NCBI RefSeq assembly: GCF_024746835.1
Contig: NZ_CP080533.1
Span: forward strand, 248,001 to 312,000
DNA length: 64,000 nucleotides
From: Mesorhizobium sp. AR02
GTDB taxonomy: Bacteria > Pseudomonadota > Alphaproteobacteria > Rhizobiales > Rhizobiaceae
Direction of reading: 5' to 3'
Made by a program: the position numbers and the translations under genes. Positions 52,360 through 61,496 of this stretch are shown here, in pieces (within the stretch, counting starts at the first letter, position 1; every line of letters starts with the position of its first letter). The notes beneath the pieces are model-generated. The model had not been told where the DNA came from and searched no databases. It saw only the letters and a program-made list of their open reading frames with translations.

Positions 52360-53373
52360 ATGCCGAAGCATTTGAACGATTGGCTCGCCGGCGCGTTGAT
52401 GCCCATGGGAATAGAACCTGTCTTCGTAGTTGGCACGTCAGAGGGTGGCGTGACAGCCTTGCAGCAGTTGCTTTCCGCTCTTCCTGAGGATTTTCCAAGG
52501 GCCGTGCTCGTCGTCCTCCACGTTGGAGCCCACAGAAGCAATCTCCCTTGGCTGCTGAACCAACGCGGACCTCTTCAGGCTGTTCATCCCAACGACGGCG
52601 ACGCAATCACCGCCGGGCACATCTACATCGCTCCCCCCGACCATCATATGATTGTTGAACGTGGCATTATTCATTTAACCAAAGGGCCGCGGGAGAACTG
52701 GGCCCGCCCGGCGATCGATCCGCTGTTCCGAAGCGCAGCCAAAGCGTACGGTCCCAATGTCGTCGGGGTAATCCTGACGGGAGGGCTCAATGACGGCACC
52801 GCTGGATTGTATGAGATTAAGGAACGCGGTGGCACCAGCGTCGTGCAAAGCCCGGACGATGCCGCCAATCCCAGCATGCCGCAAAGCGCTATCGACCACG
52901 TGACCATCGATCACTGCACATCGTTGGCGGAGATGCCGAAGCTCCTGATGCGCCTGGCAGGGGCCAAGGTTCACGAAGTCATCGGATATGGTGAGGATGG
53001 GGATAAGGAGATGACTGCGGAGTTCACCCAAAATCATCCTGTCGCGATCACCTGCCCAGATTGCGGCGGGGCACTGCGGAAGACTGAATTGGGATCGCTG
53101 TCTCAATTCAGGTGTCATATTGGCCACGTCTACACCGCAGAAGTGATGTTGGCCGCGCAGTTCCTGGCACTTGAACGGGCGCTTGAAACGGCGATGCGAT
53201 CACTGGGCGAGCGTGCCGAACTCTGCCGGCAGATGGCCGAAAAGACCAACGACCGGGGTACGGTCGCAAATTGGGAGACGGCTATGCATGAGGCGACAGA
53301 TCAAAGGTTGCCGATCGAAACGCTTTTGACGCGGCAATGGATTCATCCACATTTTGGACGTACAGATAGATAG
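52360..53373 (+). CDS. CheB-type methylesterase with C-terminal zinc-ribbon
   Basis: Encodes 337 residues from the ATG at 52360 (weak ribosome site; ATG 52405 is the alternative). It lacks a receiver. The esterase domain has GTSEGG with Ser27 as nucleophile, VVLHVGAHRS with the His, and LTGGLNDGTAGL with the Asp. The C-terminal third has CPDCGGALRKTE and CHIGH, a likely zinc ribbon, then helices (ALETAMRSLGERAEL). Receiver-less CheBs next to CheB-CheR fusions are known in rhizobia. It probably acts with the downstream hybrid kinase rather than in flagellar chemotaxis. Confidence 0.88.
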   Translation: MPKHLNDWLAGALMPMGIEPVFVVGTSEGGVTALQQLLSALPEDFPRAVLVVLHVGAHRSNLPWLLNQRGPLQAVHPNDGDAITAGHIYIAPPDHHMIVERGIIHLTKGPRENWARPAIDPLFRSAAKAYGPNVVGVILTGGLNDGTAGLYEIKERGGTSVVQSPDDAANPSMPQSAIDHVTIDHCTSLAEMPKLLMRLAGAKVHEVIGYGEDGDKEMTAEFTQNHPVAITCPDCGGALRKTELGSLSQFRCHIGHVYTAEVMLAAQFLALERALETAMRSLGERAELCRQMAEKTNDRGTVANWETAMHEATDQRLPIETLLTRQWIHPHFGRTDR

Positions 53374-53450
53374 ATAGAGGCCGCGGGCGAGCTGGGAGCT
53401 CGAACAGGCGGGGCTTGTAACTCAGCGAAGGCGACACTATCGACAAGCAA

Positions 53451-56400
53451 TTGCCTACCGGCAGGAAGACGCCGCCCGACTTGGGTTTGGTCGTCGGAAT
53501 TGGCGCATCCGCTGGCGGCCTCAGCGCCTTTACGAGCTTCTTTGCAAACATGCCAACCGACAGCGGCATGGCGCTTGTCCTTGTCCAGCACCTGGCACCC
53601 GACCATCGAAGCATGCTGGCGGATATCCTCGGCAAGGTGACCGCGATGAAGGTGGTCGAGGCTGAAGACGGTATGCCGGTGGCCGCGAACGCGGTTTATG
53701 TCATTCCGCCGAACGCTACATTGACGTTCAAGGCTGGGCGCCTTCGGGTTTCGCGTCCGGCGCCGCCGCGCGAACATCGAAGGCCTATCGACACGTTCTT
53801 CTTTTCTCTGGCGCAAGACCAGGGTGAAAACGCCGTCTGCATCATTCTCGCCGGCACCGGCAGCGACGGCACGCTCGGATTGAAGGCTATCAAGGAAAAT
53901 GGCGGGCTGACGTTAGCCCAAGCCGAATACGACCACATGGCAATGAGCGGTATGCCGCACAGTGCCGCTGCCACGGGCTTAGTGGATGCGGTGATGGCGG
54001 TAGAAGACATGCCTGCCAAACTTCTGTCCTACAAAGGCCATCTGCTGACGGTCGCACCAGTCAAGGGCGAGGATGGGACGCGCCAGGACATGGCCGCCCA
54101 TCTTAAAACGATCAGCAAGCTCTTGCACACAAGGATCGGGCACGACTTCAGCTTGTACAAGGAGAACACGCTTGTCCGCCGCGTTCAGCGCCGGATGCAG
54201 GTTTTGCAGATCGACAAGGTTCCCGCTTACATAACACTCCTCAAGAAAGAGCCGGATCAGCTCGAATTGCTGTTTCGTGAATTCCTTATCGGCGTCACGC
54301 ATTTCTTTCGCGATCCGCAAGCCTTCGAAGCGTTGGAGCTGATAGCCATCCCGAAATTGTTGGAAGACAAGGGTGCCAGCGACGCGATCCGCATCTGGGT
54401 GCCGGGTTGCTCGACGGGAGAAGAAGTCTACTCGATCGCAATCCTGGTGAAGGAGGAGGCGGAACGGCGAGGCATCGCTTCGAGGATACAGATATTCGCA
54501 ACCGACATTGACGACCGAGCGGTCGCCATCGCCAGGGCCGGGCGTTATCAAAAGGTCTCCGGCGTTTCTGCAGAACGCCTCGACCGTTGGTTCACCAAGG
54601 ACGGCGACGAGCATTGCCCGGTGAAGGAAATCCGCGAGCTATGCGTTTTCTCGCCCCATAGCGTCGTCAAGGATCCGCCATTTTCGAAGCTCGACCTGAT
54701 CTCGTGCCGAAACATGTTGATTTATATGAACGCCGATCTGCAGGATCGTGTGCTGCGCAGCTTCCACTACGCCCTCAAGCCAAACGGCATTCTATTTCTT
54801 GGGCCATCGGAAGGAGCGACAAGACTCAGCAAGGCGTTTAGAACCCTCGACAAGAAGCACCGTGTCTTTGAGCGCGGTGATGCAAAGGTGATACTACCCG
54901 AGCTTTCGATCTCTGCCGATAGGCTGCCACCGCACCCTACCACCGCAGCCGGCTCTTCGCCCGGGGAGGATCGAATTGAGAGGAATGCGAGACGGGCTCT
55001 TGAGCAATATTCGCCTGTCTTTGTGGTGGTCGACGAGCAACACGACATTGTGCGCTTCTCTGGCGGGGAAGTGGGCCATTATCTTGAGCCATCGTCGGGG
55101 ACGGCTAGCCTGAATCTGTTCGGGCTTCTTAGGAAGGCGCTGCGGCCATCCGTCCGCGCCGCCATTCAAACCATGCTCACCACTAAACGTGCCGTCGTGA
55201 ATGAGAATGTTGCCCTCAGGATCGACGGCAAGAGCCGGGCCGTGACCGTGATCGTCACGCCAATCGCCGGCGGGTTCTGCGTGGTCGCCTTTCAAGGCTC
55301 GCGTGTTGCAAGCATGGGCAACGCCGCCGTCACGCCTGGCGAACACCCAAACGTCGGCACGGAGGCGCTGGAACACGAGCTGCGGACCACAAAAACTCAG
55401 CTTCAGTCCACAATCGACGAATTGGAGACGACAGCGGAAGAGATGAAGTCGGCCGCCGAGGAGTATCAGTCGGTGAACGAGGAATTGCAGTCTTCCAATG
55501 AAGAACTCGAAACCGCGAAAGAGGAGATGCAGTCGGTCAATGAAGAGCTGCATACCGTCAACGCCGAAATGACCGCCAAGAACGAGACAATGACGCTGCT
55601 GAACAGCGATCTGAAAAACCTGCTCGACAGCACCGACATTGCGACGATCTTTCTCCACAATGATCTTCGCATCAAAAGCTTCACCTCCGGCATGACTGAT
55701 ATCTTCCATTTGCGCGACGCCGATCGTGGCCGCCCGGTGACAGAGATTGTCACGCTGCTGAACTACTCCGAGTTGCAGGACGACGTGCGCAAGGTGCTGC
55801 GCGACCTGGCCGTGCTTGAGAAAGAGGTCCGCGTCGGCGAGGAAGGCATGACGTTCATCATGCGCATTCACCCCTACCGCACGGTCGATAACGTGATCGA
55901 TGGCGTCGTGATAACGTTTGTCGATATAAGCGCCCGCAAGAAAGCCGAGGAACATACCGCGCTCTTGATGGGCGAGCTTGACCATCGGGTAAAAAACATC
56001 CTGAGCATCGTTTCCGCTGTCGTCAAACAGACTTTGAAGACGAGCACATCGCCAGAAGCATTTACCGCCAGCATGGAGGGTCGTATCACGGCAATATCGC
56101 GGGCTCACGGGGTGCTCACCCGGAACGGTGGACAGGACGAGGCGCAACTACGCGATCTCATTGAGACCGAATTAGCCCCATACGATCGGCGCGGAAATAA
56201 TCTGAAGATTATTGGGCCAGATATAGCGCTTACCCCGAAGGCCAGCTTCGCGGTAGCGATGGCAGTCCATGAGCTTTGCAGCAACGCGGCCAAATACGGA
56301 GCGCTTTCCACCAGTGCTGGGCACCTTGCGGTTGAGTGGTCGATAATCGGGAGCTTCGCAGGCTATACCCTGAAGCTGGCCTGGACGGAATCCGGGGGCC

Positions 56401-56585
56401 CCACAGTTTCTGACCCTACCAGACGGGGATTTGGGACGACCTTGATCGAACGCGGCCTAACCCATGAATTCGATGCTACCGTGATCCGGCAATTCCTCCC
56501 CCAAGGCTTGCACTGCACAATCGACATTCCGCTGACTGCGGAGGTTGGGCATGCGCGAATTCCACGAGAAACACGGGACGCGTGA
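53451..56585 (+). CDS. CheB-CheR-PAS-HWE hybrid histidine kinase
   Basis: Encodes 1044 residues from a TTG at 53451; no ATG is in a plausible place. Domains: CheB methylesterase (about 10-190; VGIGASAGGLSAF with Ser20, QHLAPDH, ILAGTGSDGTLGL), CheR methyltransferase (about 205-480; FFRDPQAFEAL, IWVPGCSTGEEVYSIAI, DLISCRNMLIYM), a linker with a strong coiled coil (about 640-730; VNEELQSSNEELETAKEEM), a PAS (about 730-830), and an HWE kinase (GELDHRVKNILSIV, His845; HELCSNAAKYGALS; LAWTESGGP). This fused layout is known in alphaproteobacteria. Stop overlaps the receiver start. Confidence 0.93.
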   Translation: MPTGRKTPPDLGLVVGIGASAGGLSAFTSFFANMPTDSGMALVLVQHLAPDHRSMLADILGKVTAMKVVEAEDGMPVAANAVYVIPPNATLTFKAGRLRVSRPAPPREHRRPIDTFFFSLAQDQGENAVCIILAGTGSDGTLGLKAIKENGGLTLAQAEYDHMAMSGMPHSAAATGLVDAVMAVEDMPAKLLSYKGHLLTVAPVKGEDGTRQDMAAHLKTISKLLHTRIGHDFSLYKENTLVRRVQRRMQVLQIDKVPAYITLLKKEPDQLELLFREFLIGVTHFFRDPQAFEALELIAIPKLLEDKGASDAIRIWVPGCSTGEEVYSIAILVKEEAERRGIASRIQIFATDIDDRAVAIARAGRYQKVSGVSAERLDRWFTKDGDEHCPVKEIRELCVFSPHSVVKDPPFSKLDLISCRNMLIYMNADLQDRVLRSFHYALKPNGILFLGPSEGATRLSKAFRTLDKKHRVFERGDAKVILPELSISADRLPPHPTTAAGSSPGEDRIERNARRALEQYSPVFVVVDEQHDIVRFSGGEVGHYLEPSSGTASLNLFGLLRKALRPSVRAAIQTMLTTKRAVVNENVALRIDGKSRAVTVIVTPIAGGFCVVAFQGSRVASMGNAAVTPGEHPNVGTEALEHELRTTKTQLQSTIDELETTAEEMKSAAEEYQSVNEELQSSNEELETAKEEMQSVNEELHTVNAEMTAKNETMTLLNSDLKNLLDSTDIATIFLHNDLRIKSFTSGMTDIFHLRDADRGRPVTEIVTLLNYSELQDDVRKVLRDLAVLEKEVRVGEEGMTFIMRIHPYRTVDNVIDGVVITFVDISARKKAEEHTALLMGELDHRVKNILSIVSAVVKQTLKTSTSPEAFTASMEGRITAISRAHGVLTRNGGQDEAQLRDLIETELAPYDRRGNNLKIIGPDIALTPKASFAVAMAVHELCSNAAKYGALSTSAGHLAVEWSIIGSFAGYTLKLAWTESGGPTVSDPTRRGFGTTLIERGLTHEFDATVIRQFLPQGLHCTIDIPLTAEVGHARIPRETRDA

Positions 56586-56977
56586 TGACAATCGGTGAAA
56601 TGGCGGGATTTCGCGTTCTTCTGGTTGAAGACGAGATGCTCATCGCGATCGAAATCGAAGACACGCTGAAGGATTTCGGATGCGAAGTCGTCGGCCCCAC
56701 AGGGAAGCTCGAAACCGCGCTTCAACTGGCTACCGACGAAATGATCGATGCGGCGATCCTCGACGTGACCATTCGCGGCGGAGAGGTGTTTCCCGTTGCA
56801 GAAAAGCTGCTGGAGCGCGGCATTCCATTCATGCTTGCCAGCGGTTACGGCGAATGGGCGCTGCCAGACAAAATGCGCGATCGGCCGCGCTTGACCAAGC
56901 CGTTTACATCCGAGGAACTGCACGTCCAAATACGAGCGCTCGGCAAGGAAGCGGCTGACCGCAAGAGGCTTGGTTAG
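56585..56977 (+). CDS. Single-domain response regulator
   Basis: Encodes 130 residues from ATG 56585, which overlaps the kinase stop (TGATG). Receiver-only: FRVLLVEDEMLIAIE, DAAILDVTIRGGEVF with the phospho-Asp, LASGYG and RLTKPFTSEEL (Lys). The overlap makes it translationally coupled to the hybrid kinase, so it is its most likely phosphate acceptor. Confidence 0.93.
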   Translation: MTIGEMAGFRVLLVEDEMLIAIEIEDTLKDFGCEVVGPTGKLETALQLATDEMIDAAILDVTIRGGEVFPVAEKLLERGIPFMLASGYGEWALPDKMRDRPRLTKPFTSEELHVQIRALGKEAADRKRLG

Positions 56978-57436
56978 CGTTCTTGTTCTAAAGGGGGGCC
57001 AAGACGGTGGTGAATAACATTCATCCTTCCGCCGAGGTGATCACAAAGAATTGAGGTAGCGAGCTTTTGCTGCCTTTCTCTCCGTCCAACCACTCGGAAG
57101 ATGATGATGCGCCTTTGGCGTCTCCGTAATTGTCGTCTCCAGCTCACTTCGCCGAGCTAAGGAGGTGAGTAACCAGTGCGCGAGTACAGCAAGCGCAAGA
57201 AGCTACTCCAGGAGCAGCAAACTTTACCCGCCCAGCCATCGGTCAAAAAACAGACAGCTCAACAAGGCTTGGCCAGTAAACGCCTGCAATGGAAAGGGAT
57301 TAATGGATCGTCCTTTGTATTTTTTTGGCAGAATTTTTCTCAAGACCGCCGGGCTTCTACGTAATGCTCGGGCAGCCTCACTTGCGCGGCGATCGCCAGT
57401 TCGTCCGTTGGAAGTTACATCCTGTCCATATCAGCC
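56978..57436. other. Decayed DNA before iron permease fragment
   Basis: Short frames; a start like MDRPLYFFGRIFLK at 57303 could be the damaged N-terminus of the iron permease gene, but the frame breaks at once. Confidence 0.35.
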
Positions 57437-57658
57437 ATGGCGTTGACCGGCGTCGTCCTTATCCAGAACAACCGTGATACCCGTGCGATGCAGGCCAAAT
57501 TGAACGAAATTATTGTGGCGCTGGACAATGCGCGAAACGAGGTGGTTGGTCTCGAACATGCTTCGCACGCGGAAATTACCGCTGAGATCGAGAAAATCGA
57601 GCAGAACGCTGCCCTTTCGAACAAGGGTGAGACCTCAAAAGAGAAACTATCGCGTTGA
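57437..57658 (+). pseudogene. C-terminal remnant of low-affinity iron permease
   Basis: 73 residues: VLIQNNRDTRAMQAKLNEIIVAL, then RNEVVGLEHASHAEITAEI. The IQN--NRDT-A-QAKLDELI---  ending is typical of the low-affinity iron permease family. The membrane helices before it are absent or out of frame, so no transporter is made. Confidence 0.65.
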
Positions 57659-57662
57659 CGAA

Positions 57663-57833
57663 ATGGAAGACGACATCGTGCGCAAGACACATGCAATCAA
57701 AGCGCCGACGCCGTTCGAAGCTGCAGGAAAGATTAGCCAAACTGTGAAGCTGACCAAGCAGCCTGAAGGCGATTGGGTGAGGGTCACTGACGAAGAGAAG
57801 GGGCTGGTTTTCGGCTACATTCCGACGTCGTGA
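57663..57833 (+). CDS. Small hypothetical protein
   Basis: ATG at 57663: MEDDIVRKTHAIKAPTPFE, then KISQTVKLTKQPEGDWVRVTDEEKGLV, 56 residues. Ribosome site weak. Composition is normal and it reads well, so it may be real. Not recognised. Confidence 0.45.
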   Translation: MEDDIVRKTHAIKAPTPFEAAGKISQTVKLTKQPEGDWVRVTDEEKGLVFGYIPTS

Positions 57834-57931
57834 TACGATGCACGCGTGGCATGACCGAGACGGGCGGATCAATTTACCTTTAGACGAGGAAAGCGATGCG
57901 TACGGCACCGCATAGGGGCGGGCTTCCGCGA

Positions 57932-58072
57932 TCACGAATTGGTGGTCTTGGCTGAAGAGGCGAACGACCCCCGTCGAATGCGCCTGAACCAGTTCAGCGC
58001 TATCAGCCCAACGATAGAGGCGACGACGAAGATAGCGGCGAATGAACCCAGGTAGAACAAGGAGTTTCTCAT
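57932..58072 (-). CDS. 46-residue membrane protein
   Basis: ATG at 58072: MRNSLFYLGSFAAIFVVAS continuing as one helix, then a basic tail WFRRIRRGSF. Ribosome site weak. It overlaps by two bases with the start of the divergent gene at 58071. Confidence 0.4.
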   Translation of the reverse strand: MRNSLFYLGSFAAIFVVASIVGLIALNWFRRIRRGSFASSAKTTNS

Positions 58073-58277
58073 GGCTTCGACGACAGCAGCGTTAGTCTGG
58101 TATTTGGTAATCGACCAGCCCAGGGAACGCATAGTCGTACTGCCCAGCACATTCGACAAGCGTGAACAATGTACCGCAGCCATCGCCGAATATCAGAAGC
58201 AACCAACGCCGGCCGGCTGGACGCTGCAGTGCGTGCCGAGCGCCTCGCCTTTCACTGACAATAGCCCCGCGCAGTAA
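58071..58277 (+). CDS. Conserved small protein
   Basis: AAGGAG seven bases before the ATG at 58071 is one of the best ribosome sites in the region. 68 residues: ALVWYLVIDQPRERIVVLP, EQCTAAIAEYQKQ, GWTLQCVPSASPF. Two Cys, one moderately hydrophobic N-terminus that may be a membrane or signal segment. Unknown function. Confidence 0.6.
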   Translation: MASTTAALVWYLVIDQPRERIVVLPSTFDKREQCTAAIAEYQKQPTPAGWTLQCVPSASPFTDNSPAQ

Positions 58278-58334
58278 ATCCGCCTCCGTTGAGAGACTTC
58301 CTATTACGCGAGCGAAATGCTGGCCCGTATCGTT

Positions 58335-58398
58335 TAAAAGCCCGCGCCCCTGGCGGAGAACGCGGGCCGATCAGGGTTTCCCCGATCTTCAGCAGGGC
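58335..58398. repeat. Dispersed intergenic repeat, partial copy C
   Basis: Matches only the 3' half of copy A: aaaagcccgcgcc(c/t)ctgg, ggaga(a/g)cgcgggc and cccgatcttcagcag. The stem of the hairpin is present. Lies after small genes and before the BrkB pseudogene. Confidence 0.6.
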
Positions 58399-58739
58399 AT
58401 GGTTTCAGTCTCCCTGTCGTCTTCAAGCGCACTACCTGCCGCGATGCACAATTAGAGATGGCTAATACTCCGTTAAGTCGGTTTTGGTCGTCGAATGAAA
58501 GTCGGCTTCCATTCGCGGTTCCGCTTCCGCTGCTGGCCTTCGTAGTCGGGAATGGCACGGCCGGCGGCCTGCAACACGAAGCAACCGAAGCGCCCGACAG
58601 GTATACAAATGTCCCTACGGCTTGCCCGCATATGGCGCCTACAGTTGTATGACCGTTGAGTTCGTGAAAAGAAGACTCTCAAGTTTCAAGTGTCAGGCCG
58701 TTTTCGACGCGAGATCGCTGCTTGGGTGACTACCGTGCT

Positions 58740-59423
58740 CTATCGAATAGGCTCGGGTAACTCAGCTCCGAGCAGAAAGATCAGGGAGGAATAGTAAACC
58801 CACAAAAGGATGATGATCAGGGCACTTGCCGCCCTGAACGATGACCCGACAGCGCTGCTGCCGATATGCCAACCGATGAGGCTCTTTGCCAGCCGTGAAC
58901 AGCCCGGCTGTGTCGAAAGCCCCGACCCAGACGTCGCGCCATTCCAGATCCCGGTCTGGAGGACCTTGTAAATGGCTTCAAATAGTAGCGCGATCAGCAG
59001 ATAAGACATCGGCGCGTTGACAAGGGCGATAATCGGGGCGCCGAACGGCAGCACATGATTGATGCTGGCGCTCAAAGCTGCGCTTGCCGGGCTGGCTACA
59101 AGGGAAACCATCAGGAGGAAGCTTAATGCAATCACTAAGCCGAGACTGACGGTCCGGCCCGAATAGGCGTGACAAAGACGCGCCCTGGGGTTTGGTCTTC
59201 CAGATGACAACGACTGTCGTTATTATGCCCGATGAGGGGTTTGGGAACTTTGGAGAGCGCCTTGCAGCACCTCCGGCACCTTGACGGCATCGGGCCAAAA
59301 ACCAAGCCGGCTAATGGCAACGATTAGCAGCAATAGCAACGTCACGGCGAAGAACGCCATCGCAGCCGCATGGGTGAGAGCATTGTCTTCTATAAACCCC
59401 GATAGCTTTCTCTCAACCGCCAA
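58740..59423 (-). pseudogene. YihY/BrkB-family gene, frameshifted
   Basis: Read from 59423 in frame: MAVERKLSGFIEDNALTHAAAMAFFAVT..., then it breaks near 59225 and resumes as RTVSLGLVIALSFLLMVSLV and LNxxMSYLLIALLFEAIYKVL, then ASALIIILLWVYYSSLIFLLGAE to the stop at 58740. These are family landmarks (LLWVYYSxxIFLLGAE). At least two indels. The intact paralogue is at 2469-3527, but not closely similar. Confidence 0.75.
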
Positions 59424-59496
59424 GCTTCTTTCAGCATGTGCATTGCCTGAGCTGGCCTAAGGCAGAATAGAGAAATGGTAGGCAAAGACAGTTCCC

Positions 59497-59673
59497 TCAA
59501 GCTTCAGGATTTTGCCGATGAGCCTTCACCGCTAGCTCCTTGATGCATTCCACATTCTCACCGCAACGATCCATGATTTCGCGCGCTTTGAAAACCGAGA
59601 TACCATACTGGGTCGCGATTTGCGCTGCCTCGGAATCAACAGGCTCGTCGGTGTCGTCTTGGGACGTATTCAT
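59497..59673 (-). CDS. DUF3606-like small protein
   Basis: ATG at 59673: MNTSQDDTDEPVDSEAAQIATQYG, then SVFKAREIMDRCGENVECIKEL. 58 residues, AGGA ten bases upstream. The helix-turn-helix-like QYGISVFKAREIMxRCG has the spacing of the DUF3606 module in the DUF982 protein. Two Cys in the second half. Unknown function. Confidence 0.6.
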   Translation of the reverse strand: MNTSQDDTDEPVDSEAAQIATQYGISVFKAREIMDRCGENVECIKELAVKAHRQNPEA

Positions 59674-59857
59674 AGTTCGATGTCCTTGAAGGCTAAATGT
59701 CCTGAACAACAAACATCAAGGCTGACCAAAGGTTCCCACAACACGCTCTGATCGCACCGGCGGCGGTTGCGAAGAGAGCCTTCGTCGGCAGCCAGAACTG
59801 GTCCACCAATGGTGGTACGTCCTTGCTGGTCTGCACGTATGGTGCCAATTTACAGGA

Positions 59858-60226
59858 ATGAAAACCGAACGCTTCCAAATGAGCGCAAACCCGGACTTCC
59901 TAAAGCTCGTCGACAATTGGCGCCGGTCGCAGCCGGACATTCCCGCGAGGGCAGAGGCCATACGACGCATCGTCGCAAACGCGCTTGATACTACCGAAGC
60001 ACCGAGCCTGTCGGCGTTAGTCCGCGACTGGTTTGCCTCGAACCCCACCAGGCTTGCTCTCTTTGGATTTGACGGATCAGTCACCGTGGAACGAGCCGTC
60101 GACGCGCTGCTAAAAGACAGATATCAATCGCCCGTCATACCCGCCAAGCTGATGCTTGAGGCATTTCAACATGAGGCCGACCCGATCGCCAAGCAAATCG
60201 TAGCGCTGCTTCAACGCCTCGCCTGA
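59858..60226 (+). CDS. Hypothetical protein with RHH-like N-terminus
   Basis: 122 residues; start could be ATG 59858 or 59879 (MSANPDFLKLVDNWRRSQPD). FLKLVDNWRRSQPDIPARAEAIRRIV is like a ribbon-helix-helix protein that binds operator DNA (LxxxIDxWRxxQxxxPSRSEAIRRLV). The rest is helical, unrecognised. A small DNA-binding regulator is a reasonable guess. Confidence 0.55.
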   Translation: MKTERFQMSANPDFLKLVDNWRRSQPDIPARAEAIRRIVANALDTTEAPSLSALVRDWFASNPTRLALFGFDGSVTVERAVDALLKDRYQSPVIPAKLMLEAFQHEADPIAKQIVALLQRLA

Positions 60227-60424
60227 CAGAAAATCGCTGGCCGAATTGTGGCACCGGGCTTACGAGTTCGGGGCGACCGCGTTCAATTGCGTTGGGGAAC
60301 AGGCGTGGAACTTCGACACCACGCCGCGAACTGGAAACGAACGCCCTATCTGCCAGTTCGGATGGTGGACCAGGACAGCGAAACAGACGCGAGCACACAG
60401 CGTTTGCCCGCGCCCGTGTTGGAA

Positions 60425-60572
60425 ACAGCCCGCTGCCAAGGTCGATTGGGGCGAGGCAGCGGGCTGTGGGTGTGGATCCGGAGCAGCGAAGGGAAATGTT
60501 TCGCTGCTCCGGTTTGGTCTATGAAGGGACGGCACATGACAATGCGAGAAGGCGGGTATATAGTCCGCCTTC
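60425..60572. other. Cluster of three hairpins
   Basis: Perfect inverted repeats: 60425-60437/60455-60467 (13 bp), 60478-60490/60500-60512 (13 bp), and 60548-60555/60565-60572 (8 bp). They lie between the convergent genes ending 60226 and 60590. The third may be the minus-strand terminator. The other two are in tandem; a small RNA or strong transcription stop is possible. Confidence 0.6.
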
Positions 60573-60589
60573 AACGTTTGGGCCTAGAT

Positions 60590-60872
60590 TCAGCCGCCCA
60601 TCTTCTTTGCCATCGCGCAGAAATCTGCATGCGACTTGCTAGTCGTAGCATCGCCGCAGTCTTTCAGCAACCGCCTTCTGTTCCTCGGGTTTCATGGCCG
60701 TCCATGCAGTCTTGAAATCCGCTTCCGACCTCAAAGTTTTCATGCCGGCATCGGTGAAGAATGGCGACATCGTTGCCGGATCGTCGAGCGCTGATGTGTT
60801 CCCAGCGGAGAGTGCTGACCCAGTCATCATTGCGAGCGCCATCGCGGCCATGCTGAGCATCTTGATGTTCAT
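60590..60872 (-). pseudogene. PFFTDAGMKT-family exported protein, frameshifted
   Basis: ATG 60872 with AAAGGAG 8 bases upstream. Signal peptide then SALDDPATMSPFFTDAGMKTL, then AWTAMKPEEQKAVAERL and an early stop. The next frame gives LLKDCGDATTSKSHADFCAMAKKMGG, the ending of the intact paralogue at 33339 (KECNDAAMSKPHAQFC). One base change in length near 60670 explains this. Confidence 0.78.
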
Positions 60873-61169
60873 GAATATTTCTCCTTTAGGGTCATTCAAA
60901 AAACTAACCCGTAGGAGGAACGTCCACTTATTGATCCGGTCCCCAGCGCCCTACCCGCTTCTTCTCCTTAAGCCGTAGTGGCTTGCGGCGGCCAAAGTTC
61001 GCGCACGCCTTTTGGTTCCAATAAGCATTTATTATTTTAGCGGAACCTAATCTATATGGCCGGATTAGAATGGGCATGAGCGAGCATAAGCGTCACGCCA
61101 TTCCAGAGTTGGCCGTTTTAGATCAGCTATCCGATGATCCGGTGATCGCCACGCATCTTGCCTTACAAG

Positions 61170-61496
61170 ATGTTACAAGCATCAGAAAACTTCAATTTTA
61201 ATTTCGTCAGCCGGGAACTAGAAGCCGACCCTTTCTACGAAGCCGACCCTTTCTACATGGAAGAGCCGCAAAAGGGCGTCAAAGCATCAATCTTATTCGA
61301 CAATACCGACCCCCTGCTCCTCGGTCTCTTTGCCGCCTATTTCTTGATAGTGACGGGGATCACTGTGTTCGTGTTGCTGCACTGGGGTCATGTTCCTTGG
61401 GCACGCTTTTCCGAGCTCCCGTCGTCGCCCTTCGTTCCCCTGCAAACTTTCGGAGAAAATGCGGGATGCCCCTATCTGACAAACTTCGCGACGTAG
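61170..61496 (+). CDS. Possible small membrane protein
   Basis: From ATG 61170, about 108 residues: a tandem 6-residue repeat (EADPFY twice), then one helix (LLLGLFAAYFLIVTGITVFVLL). Ends in low-value sequence overlapping the next gene. Ribosome site unclear; low trust. Confidence 0.3.
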   Translation: MLQASENFNFNFVSRELEADPFYEADPFYMEEPQKGVKASILFDNTDPLLLGLFAAYFLIVTGITVFVLLHWGHVPWARFSELPSSPFVPLQTFGENAGCPYLTNFAT

